A stretch of 36,982 nt of DNA from Bacteriovoracaceae bacterium (lineage in GTDB: Bacteria; Bdellovibrionota; Bacteriovoracia; Bacteriovoracales; Bacteriovoracaceae): NCBI GenBank assembly GCA_025210745.1, contig JAOARC010000039.1, positions 1-36,982 on the forward strand, read 5' to 3'. The notes under the pieces were generated by a model. That model ran no database searches. It had not been told where the DNA came from and saw only the letters and a program-made list of their open reading frames with translations. Position numbers and translations under genes: made by a program. Position 1 is the first letter of the stretch, and every line of letters starts with the position of its first letter. Below are positions 18,244 to 26,781 of the stretch, piece after piece.

Positions 18244-19191
18244 ATGAATAAACTAAATTTACCTTTTTTATTAATTTTTATTTTTATTGCTCAAGCTTGT
18301 TCTTTATTAAATCCCCCAAGGCCAAGAAAGTTGCCTCGACCTTCTGCTAGATATAATCAAAGACCAGCTCTGAATATGGGATATGCTCCTATAAGAAAAA
18401 AGATTGTTGTATTAAACTTTTTTAATGAGTCCTCATACGGTAAAGAAGATCTTGCTATAACAGCGACAAATGAAATGAAAAATGAGCTTAATAGAACAAG
18501 GCAATTTGTGATTGATAATGAGTCTGCACATATTTTTGGTTCTTCTAAACAAATTTTTTCTGGCGGAGGTGTGAAGCTTGCTACACTTGCTAAAAAGGCT
18601 AAAGTCGCAGGAGTAAATCTTATTCTTTTTGGAAGAGTTATAGATGCTAGAGTAAGACAAAAAACAGATGAGATTGGATTTGTAAGAAAAACGGATTCTT
18701 ACGCAATTACAAAATTAGAGGTTCGATTATTCGATGTTCATGCAAATAAAGAGATTTATACAGGGACTATGAATGGTGATATTAGAGATAGGGCCAATAA
18801 GTTCTTTATGGAACAAAGAAGTGAAAAAATTAAAGATAGAAGAGAAATTTTAAGATATTCAATAAGAGTCGCAGCAAGAAGATTTGTACCACCCTTATTA
18901 GGAGTTGCATCTAAGCTTGATTGGACGGGAAGGGTTGCTAAGATAATTGGACAGCAAATTTATATCAATGCGGGAAGAGCATCAGGTGTTTTTGTTGGTG
19001 ATATTTTAAAAGTTCTTACAATAGGAACAGAAGTTTATGACCCTGAGTCTGGAGCTTTAATTGGTGTGACTAAGGGCGAAGTAAAAGGAACCTTAGAAGT
19101 AATCGATTTTATTGGAGTTGACGGGAGTATTGCCATTTTACATTCTGGAGGTTCTGTAACAGAAGGAGATTTTGTTCAGTTATATAATTAA
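18244..19191 (+). CDS. CsgG/FlgT-like outer-membrane lipoprotein
   Basis: A short hydrophobic leader ends in Ala-Gln-Ala-Cys with Cys19 as the likely lipidation site, followed by a Pro/Arg-rich linker. Residues ~45-210 read as a CsgG/TolB-like fold: KIVVLNFFN, then a helix, then a GVNLILFGRV strand. Residues ~220-315 (WTGRVAKIIGQQIYINAG, then GVFVGDILKV) resemble the C-terminal domain of FlgT, an H-ring/T-ring protein of the sheathed polar flagellar motor. The usual FlgT N-terminal domain is not seen in this protein. It ends 13 nt from the convergent queC with no clear hairpin between. It could be a flagellar-basal-body or a more general outer-membrane protein; the fold assignment is stronger than the role. 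Confidence 0.8.
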   Translation: MNKLNLPFLLIFIFIAQACSLLNPPRPRKLPRPSARYNQRPALNMGYAPIRKKIVVLNFFNESSYGKEDLAITATNEMKNELNRTRQFVIDNESAHIFGSSKQIFSGGGVKLATLAKKAKVAGVNLILFGRVIDARVRQKTDEIGFVRKTDSYAITKLEVRLFDVHANKEIYTGTMNGDIRDRANKFFMEQRSEKIKDRREILRYSIRVAARRFVPPLLGVASKLDWTGRVAKIIGQQIYINAGRASGVFVGDILKVLTIGTEVYDPESGALIGVTKGEVKGTLEVIDFIGVDGSIAILHSGGSVTEGDFVQLYN

Positions 19192-19204
19192 ACAAAATTC
19201 TTAC

Positions 19205-19897
19205 TCATTCATTTCTATTAACATAGTCAATTGGATCTTTAATATTTAATTCTTTAAAACCTCTTAATCTAAGAGCGCAAGAGTCACATACTCCACAAGC
19301 TTTATCAGATCTACTATAGCAAGACCAAGTATACTCTAATGGAGCATTATGCTTATTTGCAAGCTCAATAATTTGAGATTTCTTGAGATGAATAATAGGC
19401 GTTTCAATTGTGATATTGGCGCTTGCAGTTCCTTCTTTTATCAGTTCATTGTAAATCTTATAATAGCTTGGTCTACAGTCTGGGTATCCTGGAGAGTCTT
19501 CTTCATTTGCACCAATATATATTTTATTTGCTCCCATTACTTCTGCCCATGATACGGCCATTGCAATAATATGTGTATTTCTAAAGGGAACATAACTTGA
19601 TGGTATTTCATCACTGTCACCTTTAAAAATAGAAACTTCAATTTGTTCATCAGTTAAAGAACTTCCTCCTATTTGAGATAGAAAGTTCATATCAATTACT
19701 TTTCTATATTTATGTTCTACTTCATAATGATCACAGATTTTATCAAAGCATAATCTTTCTTTTTGTGATGTTTTTTGTCCATAGTTTAGGTGAACAAGGG
19801 CCAACTTTTGATGAATACTTTTTGCATGAGCTAAGACAGCAAGACTATCCATACCACCACTAACTAAAACAATGGCAAGATTATTTGATTGAACCAT
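19205..19897 (-). CDS. queC: 7-cyano-7-deazaguanine synthase
   Basis: QueC converts 7-carboxy-7-deazaguanine to preQ0 using ATP and ammonia, in the cytoplasmic queuosine pathway. The N-terminal PP-loop SGGMDS is at residues 13-18. The C-terminal zinc site is C193-x7-C201-x2-C204-x2-C207. At 230 residues the length is typical. The ATG at 19897 follows an AAGGAT ribosome-binding site located inside the end of the phosphohexomutase gene, from which it is separated by a single base, so the two are translationally linked on the minus strand. queG, the last enzyme of the same pathway, is about 12 kb away at 31589. Confidence 0.97.
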   Translation of the reverse strand: MVQSNNLAIVLVSGGMDSLAVLAHAKSIHQKLALVHLNYGQKTSQKERLCFDKICDHYEVEHKYRKVIDMNFLSQIGGSSLTDEQIEVSIFKGDSDEIPSSYVPFRNTHIIAMAVSWAEVMGANKIYIGANEEDSPGYPDCRPSYYKIYNELIKEGTASANITIETPIIHLKKSQIIELANKHNAPLEYTWSCYSRSDKACGVCDSCALRLRGFKELNIKDPIDYVNRNE

Positions 19898-19898
19898 T

Positions 19899-21659
19899 CT
19901 AAAGATCCTTTATGATTTTATGAATAAATGTTTCTATAGTATCTATCTTTTGTTGTGCCAATTCTTTTTTCTGTGTAAGAGAACCTTCTTTGCAACTGAC
20001 GAGTGTGTAGAATTTAATTTTAGGTTCGGTTCCTGAAGGTCTTAAAAATAAAACATCTCCTGATTCAAGTGTAAAGCCTAAGACATTACTACTAACCATA
20101 TCAATTTTCTTTTCAGTTTTTTCGAGAAAGTCGTATTCAATTAAGCTTTTAAAATCGCGAAACCTTATAACTTTTTGAGTTCCTATCATATTTTGAGAGT
20201 TTGATCTAAAATATTCCATAATATTGTTGATCTTTTCTTTTCCACTTAATCCCGTATAAGTATTGGCAATCAAGCTTTCTTTAGCAAAACCATATTTTTC
20301 GTAGATATCGTCTAGCGCTTCTATTAAATTCTTGTTTTTAAGTTTATAAAAAAGGCATAGTTCATTCATTAGAGCAATTGAAGCTACAGCATCTTTGTCT
20401 CGTACAAAGTGATAGGGCATATATCCAAAAGACTCTTCACTAGCATACATAAAATTATAGTCACTATTAGTATCTTCAAAGTTCTTAAGTTTTTGAGACA
20501 TCCATTTAAAACCAGTTAGTGTATCAACAACTGTACCACCAAAACTTTCAACGATAACTTTTTGAAGATTGCTTGTCACAATACTTTTTAAAACTAATGG
20601 ATTTAAAGGAAGGACTCCTTTTTCTTTACTTTGACTAAAGAGATACTCAATCATTAATATTGCAATCTGATTTCCATTTAAAAAGTGTGCTTTTGAGTTA
20701 TTATTTATAACAACACCCAGTCTATCACAGTCAGGGTCTGTTCCATAAGCAATGTCAGCGTTATTATCTAACATTTGTTTTACAGCTTGTTTTAGTGCAA
20801 TAGGGTCTTCCGGATTTGGAGTAGATTCTATTGTTGAAAAAGAGCTATCAAAGTTTTCTTGCTCTTTTACTGTTTCAAAGTTTTTAAATCCCATCTTTTT
20901 TGAAATATCCACGCATGCATGAAGACCAGTTCCATGTAAAGATGTATAGACAACTTTGAGTTTGTGAGCATGCTCTTTACACATATCAAGATTAAGAGAT
21001 TTTTCTAAAATTTGATTATAGAATTTGTCTTTTATTTCTTTTCCTATCCAAGAAATTTGTCCCTTTTCTAAGGCAGAGTTAAAATTAATTGTTTTTATAC
21101 TTTCAAATTCTTGAATATGATTAAAGTTTTTAATGACTTCATTATCATAGGGAGGAGTTAGTTGTGCTCCATCATTCCAATAAGCCTTATAACCATTATA
21201 CTCTTTAGGATTATGACTTGCTGTAATCATGGCTCCAGTACTTGCTCCCAGTTCTCTAATTGCATATGAGAGCATTGGCGTAGGAGTAAGTTCATCGTAG
21301 ATATAAACTTTAAATCCATTTGCAGCAAAAACACTTGCCGCTTCTTTTGCAAACTCAAAAGATTTATTTCTACAGTCATATGAGATAGCAGCAACTTTTT
21401 GATTAGGATTATGTTTTAAAGCAGTGAGGGCCAATGCTTGAGTAGCCTTTCTAATATTATATTTATTGATTCTATTTGTTCCAAGTCCCAAAATACTTCT
21501 CATTCCACCAGTACCAAACTCTAGGTTGGAGCCAAAAGATTCAATTAATACTTCTTCATTTTTTTGTTGAATCATTTGTTCAATAAGGTCTCTATCTTCT
21601 TGATCAAAGTAAGTATTTTTTGCCCATTTTTTTGCTGTGTTTAATGCATTATCTTTCAT
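19899..21659 (-). CDS. Alpha-D-phosphohexomutase (phosphoglucomutase/phosphomannomutase)
   Basis: It interconverts hexose 1- and 6-phosphates for glycogen, nucleotide-sugar and cell-wall precursor supply. The 586-residue protein carries the active phosphoserine loop TASHNP (around residue 145), the Mg-binding DPDCDR loop, the sugar-binding (S)EESFGY motif and the phosphate-binding RPSGTEPK motif near the C-terminus. Length and motif order match the long PgcA/PGM2-type subfamily rather than the ~450-residue ManB type. I prefer the ATG at 21659 over the TTG two codons upstream, because an AAGGAT site lies 9 nt before the ATG but only 3 nt before the TTG. queC follows after one base. Glucose or mannose preference cannot be decided from the motifs. 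Confidence 0.95.
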   Translation of the reverse strand: MKDNALNTAKKWAKNTYFDQEDRDLIEQMIQQKNEEVLIESFGSNLEFGTGGMRSILGLGTNRINKYNIRKATQALALTALKHNPNQKVAAISYDCRNKSFEFAKEAASVFAANGFKVYIYDELTPTPMLSYAIRELGASTGAMITASHNPKEYNGYKAYWNDGAQLTPPYDNEVIKNFNHIQEFESIKTINFNSALEKGQISWIGKEIKDKFYNQILEKSLNLDMCKEHAHKLKVVYTSLHGTGLHACVDISKKMGFKNFETVKEQENFDSSFSTIESTPNPEDPIALKQAVKQMLDNNADIAYGTDPDCDRLGVVINNNSKAHFLNGNQIAILMIEYLFSQSKEKGVLPLNPLVLKSIVTSNLQKVIVESFGGTVVDTLTGFKWMSQKLKNFEDTNSDYNFMYASEESFGYMPYHFVRDKDAVASIALMNELCLFYKLKNKNLIEALDDIYEKYGFAKESLIANTYTGLSGKEKINNIMEYFRSNSQNMIGTQKVIRFRDFKSLIEYDFLEKTEKKIDMVSSNVLGFTLESGDVLFLRPSGTEPKIKFYTLVSCKEGSLTQKKELAQQKIDTIETFIHKIIKDL

Positions 21660-21668
21660 ATACAATTT

Positions 21669-21674
21669 ATCCTT
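21669..21674 (-). promoter_or_regulatory. Ribosome-binding site deciding the phosphohexomutase start
   Basis: On the minus strand this reads AAGGAT. Its 9-nt spacing to the ATG at 21659 is normal, whereas spacing to the in-frame TTG at 21665 would be only 3 nt. Confidence 0.7.
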
Positions 21675-21746
21675 ATTTATGCTAAAATAAGCAAGTATAA
21701 TATCAAAAATAGTAAGATAAAAAAATATAGTATTGGAGATCTTTCA
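21675..21746. promoter_or_regulatory. Divergent promoter region (phosphohexomutase / ferredoxin)
   Basis: The gap separates two divergently transcribed genes. It holds TATAAT at 21696-21701 on the plus strand; the overlapping minus-strand sequence reads TATTATACT. Neither strand has a convincing -35 box. A GGAG ribosome-binding site for the ferredoxin lies at the right edge. Confidence 0.4.
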
Positions 21747-21995
21747 ATGGCCAATAAAGAAATGAAGCACGAAAAGAATGTAGAGGGGATGTTTTACTGT
21801 ACAGATCCTGATGATGATAATGGAGAAGGATGTATAGCTTGTAATGTTTGCTATAATGGAGCTCCAGAGTTTTATGCTGAAGATGATGAGGGCAATGCCT
21901 ACGTGATAAAGCAGCCATCTACAGAAGAAGAAATTGAGCTTTGTATTGAGCAAATGGAACAGTGCCCCGTGTCATCAATTGGTAACGATGGTTAA
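21747..21995 (+). CDS. Small single-cluster ferredoxin
   Basis: This 82-residue acidic protein has the signature C29-x2-C32-x2-C35 and, 37 residues later, C73-Pro. That is the pattern of a single [4Fe-4S] (or [3Fe-4S]) bacterial ferredoxin with a long helix-containing insert. Two further Cys, C18 and C66, lie outside the cluster motif; they might form a disulfide, as in some thermophile ferredoxins, but that is a guess. The GGAG site before the ATG supports the start. The antiporter gene follows after 46 nt and may be co-transcribed. The electron-transfer partner is not evident. Confidence 0.9.
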   Translation: MANKEMKHEKNVEGMFYCTDPDDDNGEGCIACNVCYNGAPEFYAEDDEGNAYVIKQPSTEEEIELCIEQMEQCPVSSIGNDG

Positions 21996-22041
21996 ATAAT
22001 CCTATTGGAATATTATATATAGTTTAGTTAAGGAGTTAAGG

Positions 22042-23322
22042 ATGAATCCTACTGGAATTGAGATTTTGGCAACAGTCTTGTTTGGACTTGCTGTCGTTCA
22101 TACTTTTTTAGTTAAAAAGTTTGAAGAATTAAGTCATAAGTACCCTAAAGGGTCTATGCAAGAAAATACACTACACTTTCTTGGAGAAGTTGAAGCTGTA
22201 TTTGGTATGTGGGCAGCTGTACTAGTTGTTGGAATGATTGCGATGAAAGGATCTCATTTTGCAATCGACTATCTAGAAAATACAAACTTCACTGAAGCCG
22301 GTTTTGTATTCGTTATTATGGCCATGGCCGGAACTAGACCTGTTATTAAATTAGCTGAAGAAGTTATCATTAAAATTAGTAGAGTTCTTCCTTTTGGAGA
22401 GAAAAAGTCTTTCTTTATCTCAGCTTTGATTTTTGGACCTTTATTAGGATCATTTATTACTGAGCCTGCGGCTATGACTGTTACTGCTTTAATTCTACAG
22501 AAAAACTTTTATTCAAGACCTGGCATGTCGCAAAAATTTAAGTATGCAACTTTAGGTCTATTATTTGTTAACGTTTCTATTGGTGGAACTTTATCTCACT
22601 TTGCAGCTCCTCCAGTTTTAATGGTTGCTGGAAAATGGGGATGGGGAATGTCTCATATGATAGGTGTTTTTGGTTATAAAGCAGCTATTTCTGTAATCAT
22701 TGGTACGATCATTATCGCTGGAATGTTTTCTAAAGAATTATTAGGAGAATTTGATCTTAGGGAAGAGAGAAAAACTAAAATGCACCCAAGCTGGTGGGTA
22801 ACTTTAACTCACTTAGTATTTTTAGCATTAGTTGTTATGACAGCTCACCATATGGTTGTATTTATGGGAATCTTCTTATTTTTCCTAGGATTTACTGAGG
22901 TTACAAAAGAATTTCAAGATAGAGTTAAATTAAAAGAATCTTTATTAGTTGGTTTTTTCCTAGGAGGGCTAGTAGTTCTTGGTGGATTACAAGCTTGGTG
23001 GCTAAAGCCAATTCTTTCAAGTTTAGGTGATATTCCACTATTTTTAGGATCAACGGCTTTAACTGGTATTACTGATAATGCAGCATTAACTTACCTTGGT
23101 TCATTAGTTGAATTAAGTGACTCTCAAAAATACTTCTTAGTTGCTGGTGCAGTTACTGGTGGTGGTTTAACTGTTATTGCCAATGCTCCAAACCCAGCTG
23201 GTTTTGGTATTTTAAAAGAAAATTTTGGAAAAGATGGAATTAGTCCTTTAGGGTTATTAAAATCGGCGCTATTGCCAACAATATTAGCTCTTATTTGTTT
23301 TCAATTCTTACCAAGTTTCTAA
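22042..23322 (+). CDS. Putative Na+/H+ antiporter (Na_H_antiport_3-like)
   Basis: This is a polytopic inner-membrane protein of 426 residues with roughly 10-11 hydrophobic segments. Conserved-looking features are the acidic FITEPAAMT motif in the first half (~residue 150), GGTLSHFAAPP, the GITDNAAL motif and the glycine-rich GAVTGGGLTVIANAPNP near the C-terminus. These match my recollection of the 'putative Na+/H+ antiporter' family (PF07399), with paired half-helix loops as in the wider ion-transporter superfamily. An AAGGAG ribosome-binding site precedes the ATG. A terminator lies 25 nt after the stop, closing the ferredoxin-antiporter unit. The transported ion is inferred from family naming only. 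Confidence 0.85.
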   Translation: MNPTGIEILATVLFGLAVVHTFLVKKFEELSHKYPKGSMQENTLHFLGEVEAVFGMWAAVLVVGMIAMKGSHFAIDYLENTNFTEAGFVFVIMAMAGTRPVIKLAEEVIIKISRVLPFGEKKSFFISALIFGPLLGSFITEPAAMTVTALILQKNFYSRPGMSQKFKYATLGLLFVNVSIGGTLSHFAAPPVLMVAGKWGWGMSHMIGVFGYKAAISVIIGTIIIAGMFSKELLGEFDLREERKTKMHPSWWVTLTHLVFLALVVMTAHHMVVFMGIFLFFLGFTEVTKEFQDRVKLKESLLVGFFLGGLVVLGGLQAWWLKPILSSLGDIPLFLGSTALTGITDNAALTYLGSLVELSDSQKYFLVAGAVTGGGLTVIANAPNPAGFGILKENFGKDGISPLGLLKSALLPTILALICFQFLPSF

Positions 23323-23346
23323 GCTTAATAAGTAAATTAATATAGG

Positions 23347-23378
23347 AAAAAGCCACTTTAAATAAAGTGGCTTTTTTT
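23347..23378 (+). terminator. Rho-independent terminator after the antiporter
   Basis: AAAAAGCCACT (23347-23357) pairs with AGTGGCTTTTT (23366-23376); the stem can extend inward. A T-run follows. It separates the antiporter unit from the ABC pair. Confidence 0.92.
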
Positions 23379-23402
23379 TATCTTAGTTGATAGATTGTTA
23401 GC

Positions 23403-25013
23403 GTGAAAAGATTAGACAGATCATTCATCAAGTGGATTATTTTCCATTTTGGGGAGTATATTCATTATTATATTGGAGCGATTGCTTCATTATATTTTCT
23501 TCACTATTTTCAAAGTGAAATCCCTGGCCTTACTAAAGAGTTAGCTGATCTTGCTGGAGAGGATAAACTAGGAGAGTTTAACCTTTATTATCTTCTTATT
23601 CTTGCGATTAGTATTCTTGTTTTTAGAACTTTATCGCGTCTGCTTTTTTTCTATCCAGCTAGGGTTCAACAAAAGTACTTGCGTATAGAGTTATTAGGAA
23701 AACTTGAAAGTGCATACCCTCAAAATTATAAAAAGTACTCTGAAGGTGAAGTTTTTAATTTACTTTATAATGATTTAAATCGTTTAAGAGGTTTTGTGGG
23801 ATTTGCATTATTACAAGTTGGAAATATTATAATTGCAGCTATTGTTTTTATTCCAAAGCTTAATGAGTTTAACTCAGATATGCTCTTTGCTTTTATACCA
23901 GTTATTTTAAGTATGATTATTTTTATGATCAGTATGTATTTTATTTTTCCTATAAATAAAATCATTATGGAAAAAAATGGTGAAGTTCAAAACTTTGTGA
24001 TTGAAAGCTATGAAGCTAAACAAACTATTAAAAACTTTTCAAAAGAAAATTCAATTATAGAAAGCTTTAGGCAATTATGTAAAAGTGAACTGAAGTACTT
24101 CTTTAAGTCTGATGCTTATATAACTCTACCATTTAATCTTATCAAAGTGGGCTTTGCAGCTTCCTTAATTATGGCTGCTTTATTTGTTTATGAAAATGAT
24201 ATGAAGTCTTCAGACCTTATATTTTTCTCGGGTTTTCTATTTTTAGTATTAGAACCTTTAATGGCCTTATCCTGGATTGGAATTGTATTTTCTCAAGGAT
24301 ATGCATCGTGGAGCCGTCTAAAAACACTTTTAAAAGATTTAAAAACACCTTTGGATAAAAATGAGATCTCAGCGCTTAAGCTTTGGGATAATGATATTCA
24401 AGTTGATTTAAAAGATACAAGTTGGACAATACTTATTGGAGAAACAGGAGTTGGTAAAAGTTATTTACTAGAAAAAATTGCAACAAAACTTCATTATGAA
24501 AATAAAAAATATTCATTTATTCAGCAAGAACCATTTATGTATAATGATACTCTTGCATCAAATATATTCTTAGGACTTGATCGAACACAAAAAAGAATTG
24601 AGCTTGCAAATCGCTATCTTAAAATGTTTGGTCTTGATGTTCTTGAGGACTCTCTTGAAAAGGTTTTAGAGCTAGAAATTGGTGAAAATGGTAAAAAAAT
24701 ATCAGGTGGACAGGCCAAAAGAGTTGCTCTTATTAGATCATTAGTAAGTGATGCTGATATTTTGATTTGGGATGATCCATTTTCAAGTGTTGATCTTATT
24801 TTGGAAGATCAAATCCTAAATGAATTAAAAGTGGACTTAAAGGCCAATAATAAAACTCTCTTAATGTCTTCACATAGATTATCAACTGTAAGAAATAGTG
24901 ACTATATATATCTTCTTGATAAAGAACAGACAGTTTTAGAGCAAGGAAATGTTGAAGAATTATTAAATAACAATAGTAAGGTAGATGAATATTTTAGAAA
25001 GCAGCTGGTTTAA
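23403..25013 (+). CDS. ABC exporter half-transporter, degenerate-site NBD
   Basis: An N-terminal membrane domain (~residues 1-310, about six hydrophobic helices) is followed by an ATPase domain. Walker A is GETGVGKS (346-353), the Q-loop is FIQQEP, the signature is ISGGQ (433-437), and the H-loop is SSHRLS. Walker B ends Asp457-Asp458, with Asp where the catalytic Glu is expected. The start is GTG, just downstream of an in-frame stop at 23391, with no clear ribosome-binding site. The end overlaps the next ABC gene by 29 nt, so the two half-transporters are very likely a heterodimer. The substrate is unknown. The neighbouring DsbA-like lipoprotein might be relevant, but that is a guess. Confidence 0.93.
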   Translation: MKRLDRSFIKWIIFHFGEYIHYYIGAIASLYFLHYFQSEIPGLTKELADLAGEDKLGEFNLYYLLILAISILVFRTLSRLLFFYPARVQQKYLRIELLGKLESAYPQNYKKYSEGEVFNLLYNDLNRLRGFVGFALLQVGNIIIAAIVFIPKLNEFNSDMLFAFIPVILSMIIFMISMYFIFPINKIIMEKNGEVQNFVIESYEAKQTIKNFSKENSIIESFRQLCKSELKYFFKSDAYITLPFNLIKVGFAASLIMAALFVYENDMKSSDLIFFSGFLFLVLEPLMALSWIGIVFSQGYASWSRLKTLLKDLKTPLDKNEISALKLWDNDIQVDLKDTSWTILIGETGVGKSYLLEKIATKLHYENKKYSFIQQEPFMYNDTLASNIFLGLDRTQKRIELANRYLKMFGLDVLEDSLEKVLELEIGENGKKISGGQAKRVALIRSLVSDADILIWDDPFSSVDLILEDQILNELKVDLKANNKTLLMSSHRLSTVRNSDYIYLLDKEQTVLEQGNVEELLNNNSKVDEYFRKQLV

Positions 25014-26736
25014 GCTCTTATATTTAAAAGATAAAAAAGGAATTATATTCGTTGTATTTACGATGATTCTTTTATCTGTCGTTCTTGGATACTATACTCC
25101 AATCGTTATGAACGATTTATATGTGTCCATAGAATCAAAAAAAGACTTTTATCAAAATCTTTATTTTCTAGGCTTTATACTTATTGCTGAATATATCGTT
25201 TATGTTACTTATGCTATTTGTATTGCTAAATATATAGAACATCTTTTACTACATATAAGATCTTTTACTTTTTCTAATTGGTTAAATACTCAAGAAGTAA
25301 CATTTTCAAAAAAAGATTTATCCAAAGAATATCCAATGGGAGAAATTATCTCTCGTATTCTAACTGATACAGGTGCTGTTGTTGAGCTTGTATCTAGTGG
25401 AAGCTTTAAGATCTTTATTGATTTTGCTTATATTATTTCTTGTTTAGTAAGTTTTATAAGATTAAATACCACTAGTGGTATTGCTCTCATTTTAGCTGAA
25501 GTACTTGTATGTGCTTTTTTAATTTGGAGTAGTAAGAAGATGGCCTCTATCTATTTAGATGTTAGAAAAGCAACGGGAATTATGTCTAGAATGCTTGCAA
25601 ATGTAAGTGCTGGACTTAGATTTAGTTTTTATACACCAAATGGAAATTATGCGAGTAAAAAATCATTAAAATCATTTGATGACTTTTTAAAGAAACAGTT
25701 AACGGCTAATATCTGGGATGCTGGCTTTTTTGCTGTGGCTGAATCTTTATTTCCTATTCTTTTAGCTCTTTTGGTTTTTGTCTTTCCTTATAGTAATATT
25801 GTTGAAGTTGCTATTATCGCTGCGATTATAGATCTTGTACAAAGATCTATTTCTCCAATTAAACAAGTTGCTCAAAAGATATCTGGTATTCAAAGAGCAA
25901 GAGCTGGAATAATTAGAATTGATGAATTTAACAAAGAGCTAGAAACTTTTCCAAAAACAAGCGATAGAGAGTTTGAAAAAATAGATCTAGATAAATTTAA
26001 TCTTGATGTCCCATCATTTAAATATCATGGATCTGACTTTGAAATTAAGAATGTAAAGTTTGAGATTTCTAAAGGTGGACTTTTTGGTATTGTAGGAATG
26101 AGTGGTTGTGGAAAATCAACAATTCTTAAAATTATAGCAGGACATATTATCCCTGATGATTTCAATATTTCTCTTGTATCTGAAAATAGAACAATTACTC
26201 ATAACAAACTTGATACTTTAGAAGAATATAAGTCTCAAGTAAGTATTATTAGCCAAGACTCCCATGTGTTTAGCCAGTCATTAGGATTTAATATTTCTCT
26301 AGATAGTAATGAAGATGAAAATAAGCTTAAAGAGTTTTGGAATAAGGTATTGGAAAATATTCCTTATTTAAAAACTTGGAATGTCGATTTACAGACAGCT
26401 ATAGACCCAAAAGATCTATCTTTAGGTCAAAAGCAATTAATTAGTGCACTAAGATCCTGTTACCAATCAAGACCAATTGTATTATTTGATGAGATATCTT
26501 CGGGCTTAGATTCTGAGTTAGAAGAAGCTCTAAGGCAACTGGTGCTTATGATACAAAAGCATTCTATTACCATTGTAGTTGCTCATAGGATTGAAACAAT
26601 AACTGGTGCTAATAATATCTTTGTTATGAACAATGGAGCTATTGTTGATGAGGGAACTCATGTTGAGTTACTTGAAAGTAGTGCTGTGTATCAAGAGTTT
26701 ATTGCTCAGTTAAACAAATCTCTTATCAAGAATTAA
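24985..26736 (+). CDS. ABC exporter half-transporter, partner subunit
   Basis: The 583-residue protein has an N-terminal six-helix membrane domain and a C-terminal ATPase: Walker A GMSGCGKS (371-378), Q-loop SQD, signature LSLGQ (478-482, with Leu in place of the first Gly), Walker B FDE with the catalytic Glu503, and H-loop H534. Its Walker B is canonical and its signature is altered, the reverse of the upstream subunit. That is the classic arrangement of heterodimeric exporters with one hydrolytic and one degenerate site. The ATG lies inside the end of the previous gene, consistent with coupled translation. A DsbA-like lipoprotein gene follows after 45 nt. Confidence 0.94.
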   Translation: MNILESSWFKLLYLKDKKGIIFVVFTMILLSVVLGYYTPIVMNDLYVSIESKKDFYQNLYFLGFILIAEYIVYVTYAICIAKYIEHLLLHIRSFTFSNWLNTQEVTFSKKDLSKEYPMGEIISRILTDTGAVVELVSSGSFKIFIDFAYIISCLVSFIRLNTTSGIALILAEVLVCAFLIWSSKKMASIYLDVRKATGIMSRMLANVSAGLRFSFYTPNGNYASKKSLKSFDDFLKKQLTANIWDAGFFAVAESLFPILLALLVFVFPYSNIVEVAIIAAIIDLVQRSISPIKQVAQKISGIQRARAGIIRIDEFNKELETFPKTSDREFEKIDLDKFNLDVPSFKYHGSDFEIKNVKFEISKGGLFGIVGMSGCGKSTILKIIAGHIIPDDFNISLVSENRTITHNKLDTLEEYKSQVSIISQDSHVFSQSLGFNISLDSNEDENKLKEFWNKVLENIPYLKTWNVDLQTAIDPKDLSLGQKQLISALRSCYQSRPIVLFDEISSGLDSELEEALRQLVLMIQKHSITIVVAHRIETITGANNIFVMNNGAIVDEGTHVELLESSAVYQEFIAQLNKSLIKN

Positions 26737-26781
26737 TTTATAAGTTAGAATATTTTGAATTTAATATAAAAAGGAGTTTAT

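Noticed and set aside
19192..19204. Terminator between the lipoprotein gene and queC
   Set aside because: The gap is only 13 nt and I find no inverted repeat there.
21660..21665. TTG 21665 as phosphohexomutase start
   Set aside because: It would lie only 3 nt from the AAGGAT site, while the ATG at 21659 has normal 9-nt spacing.
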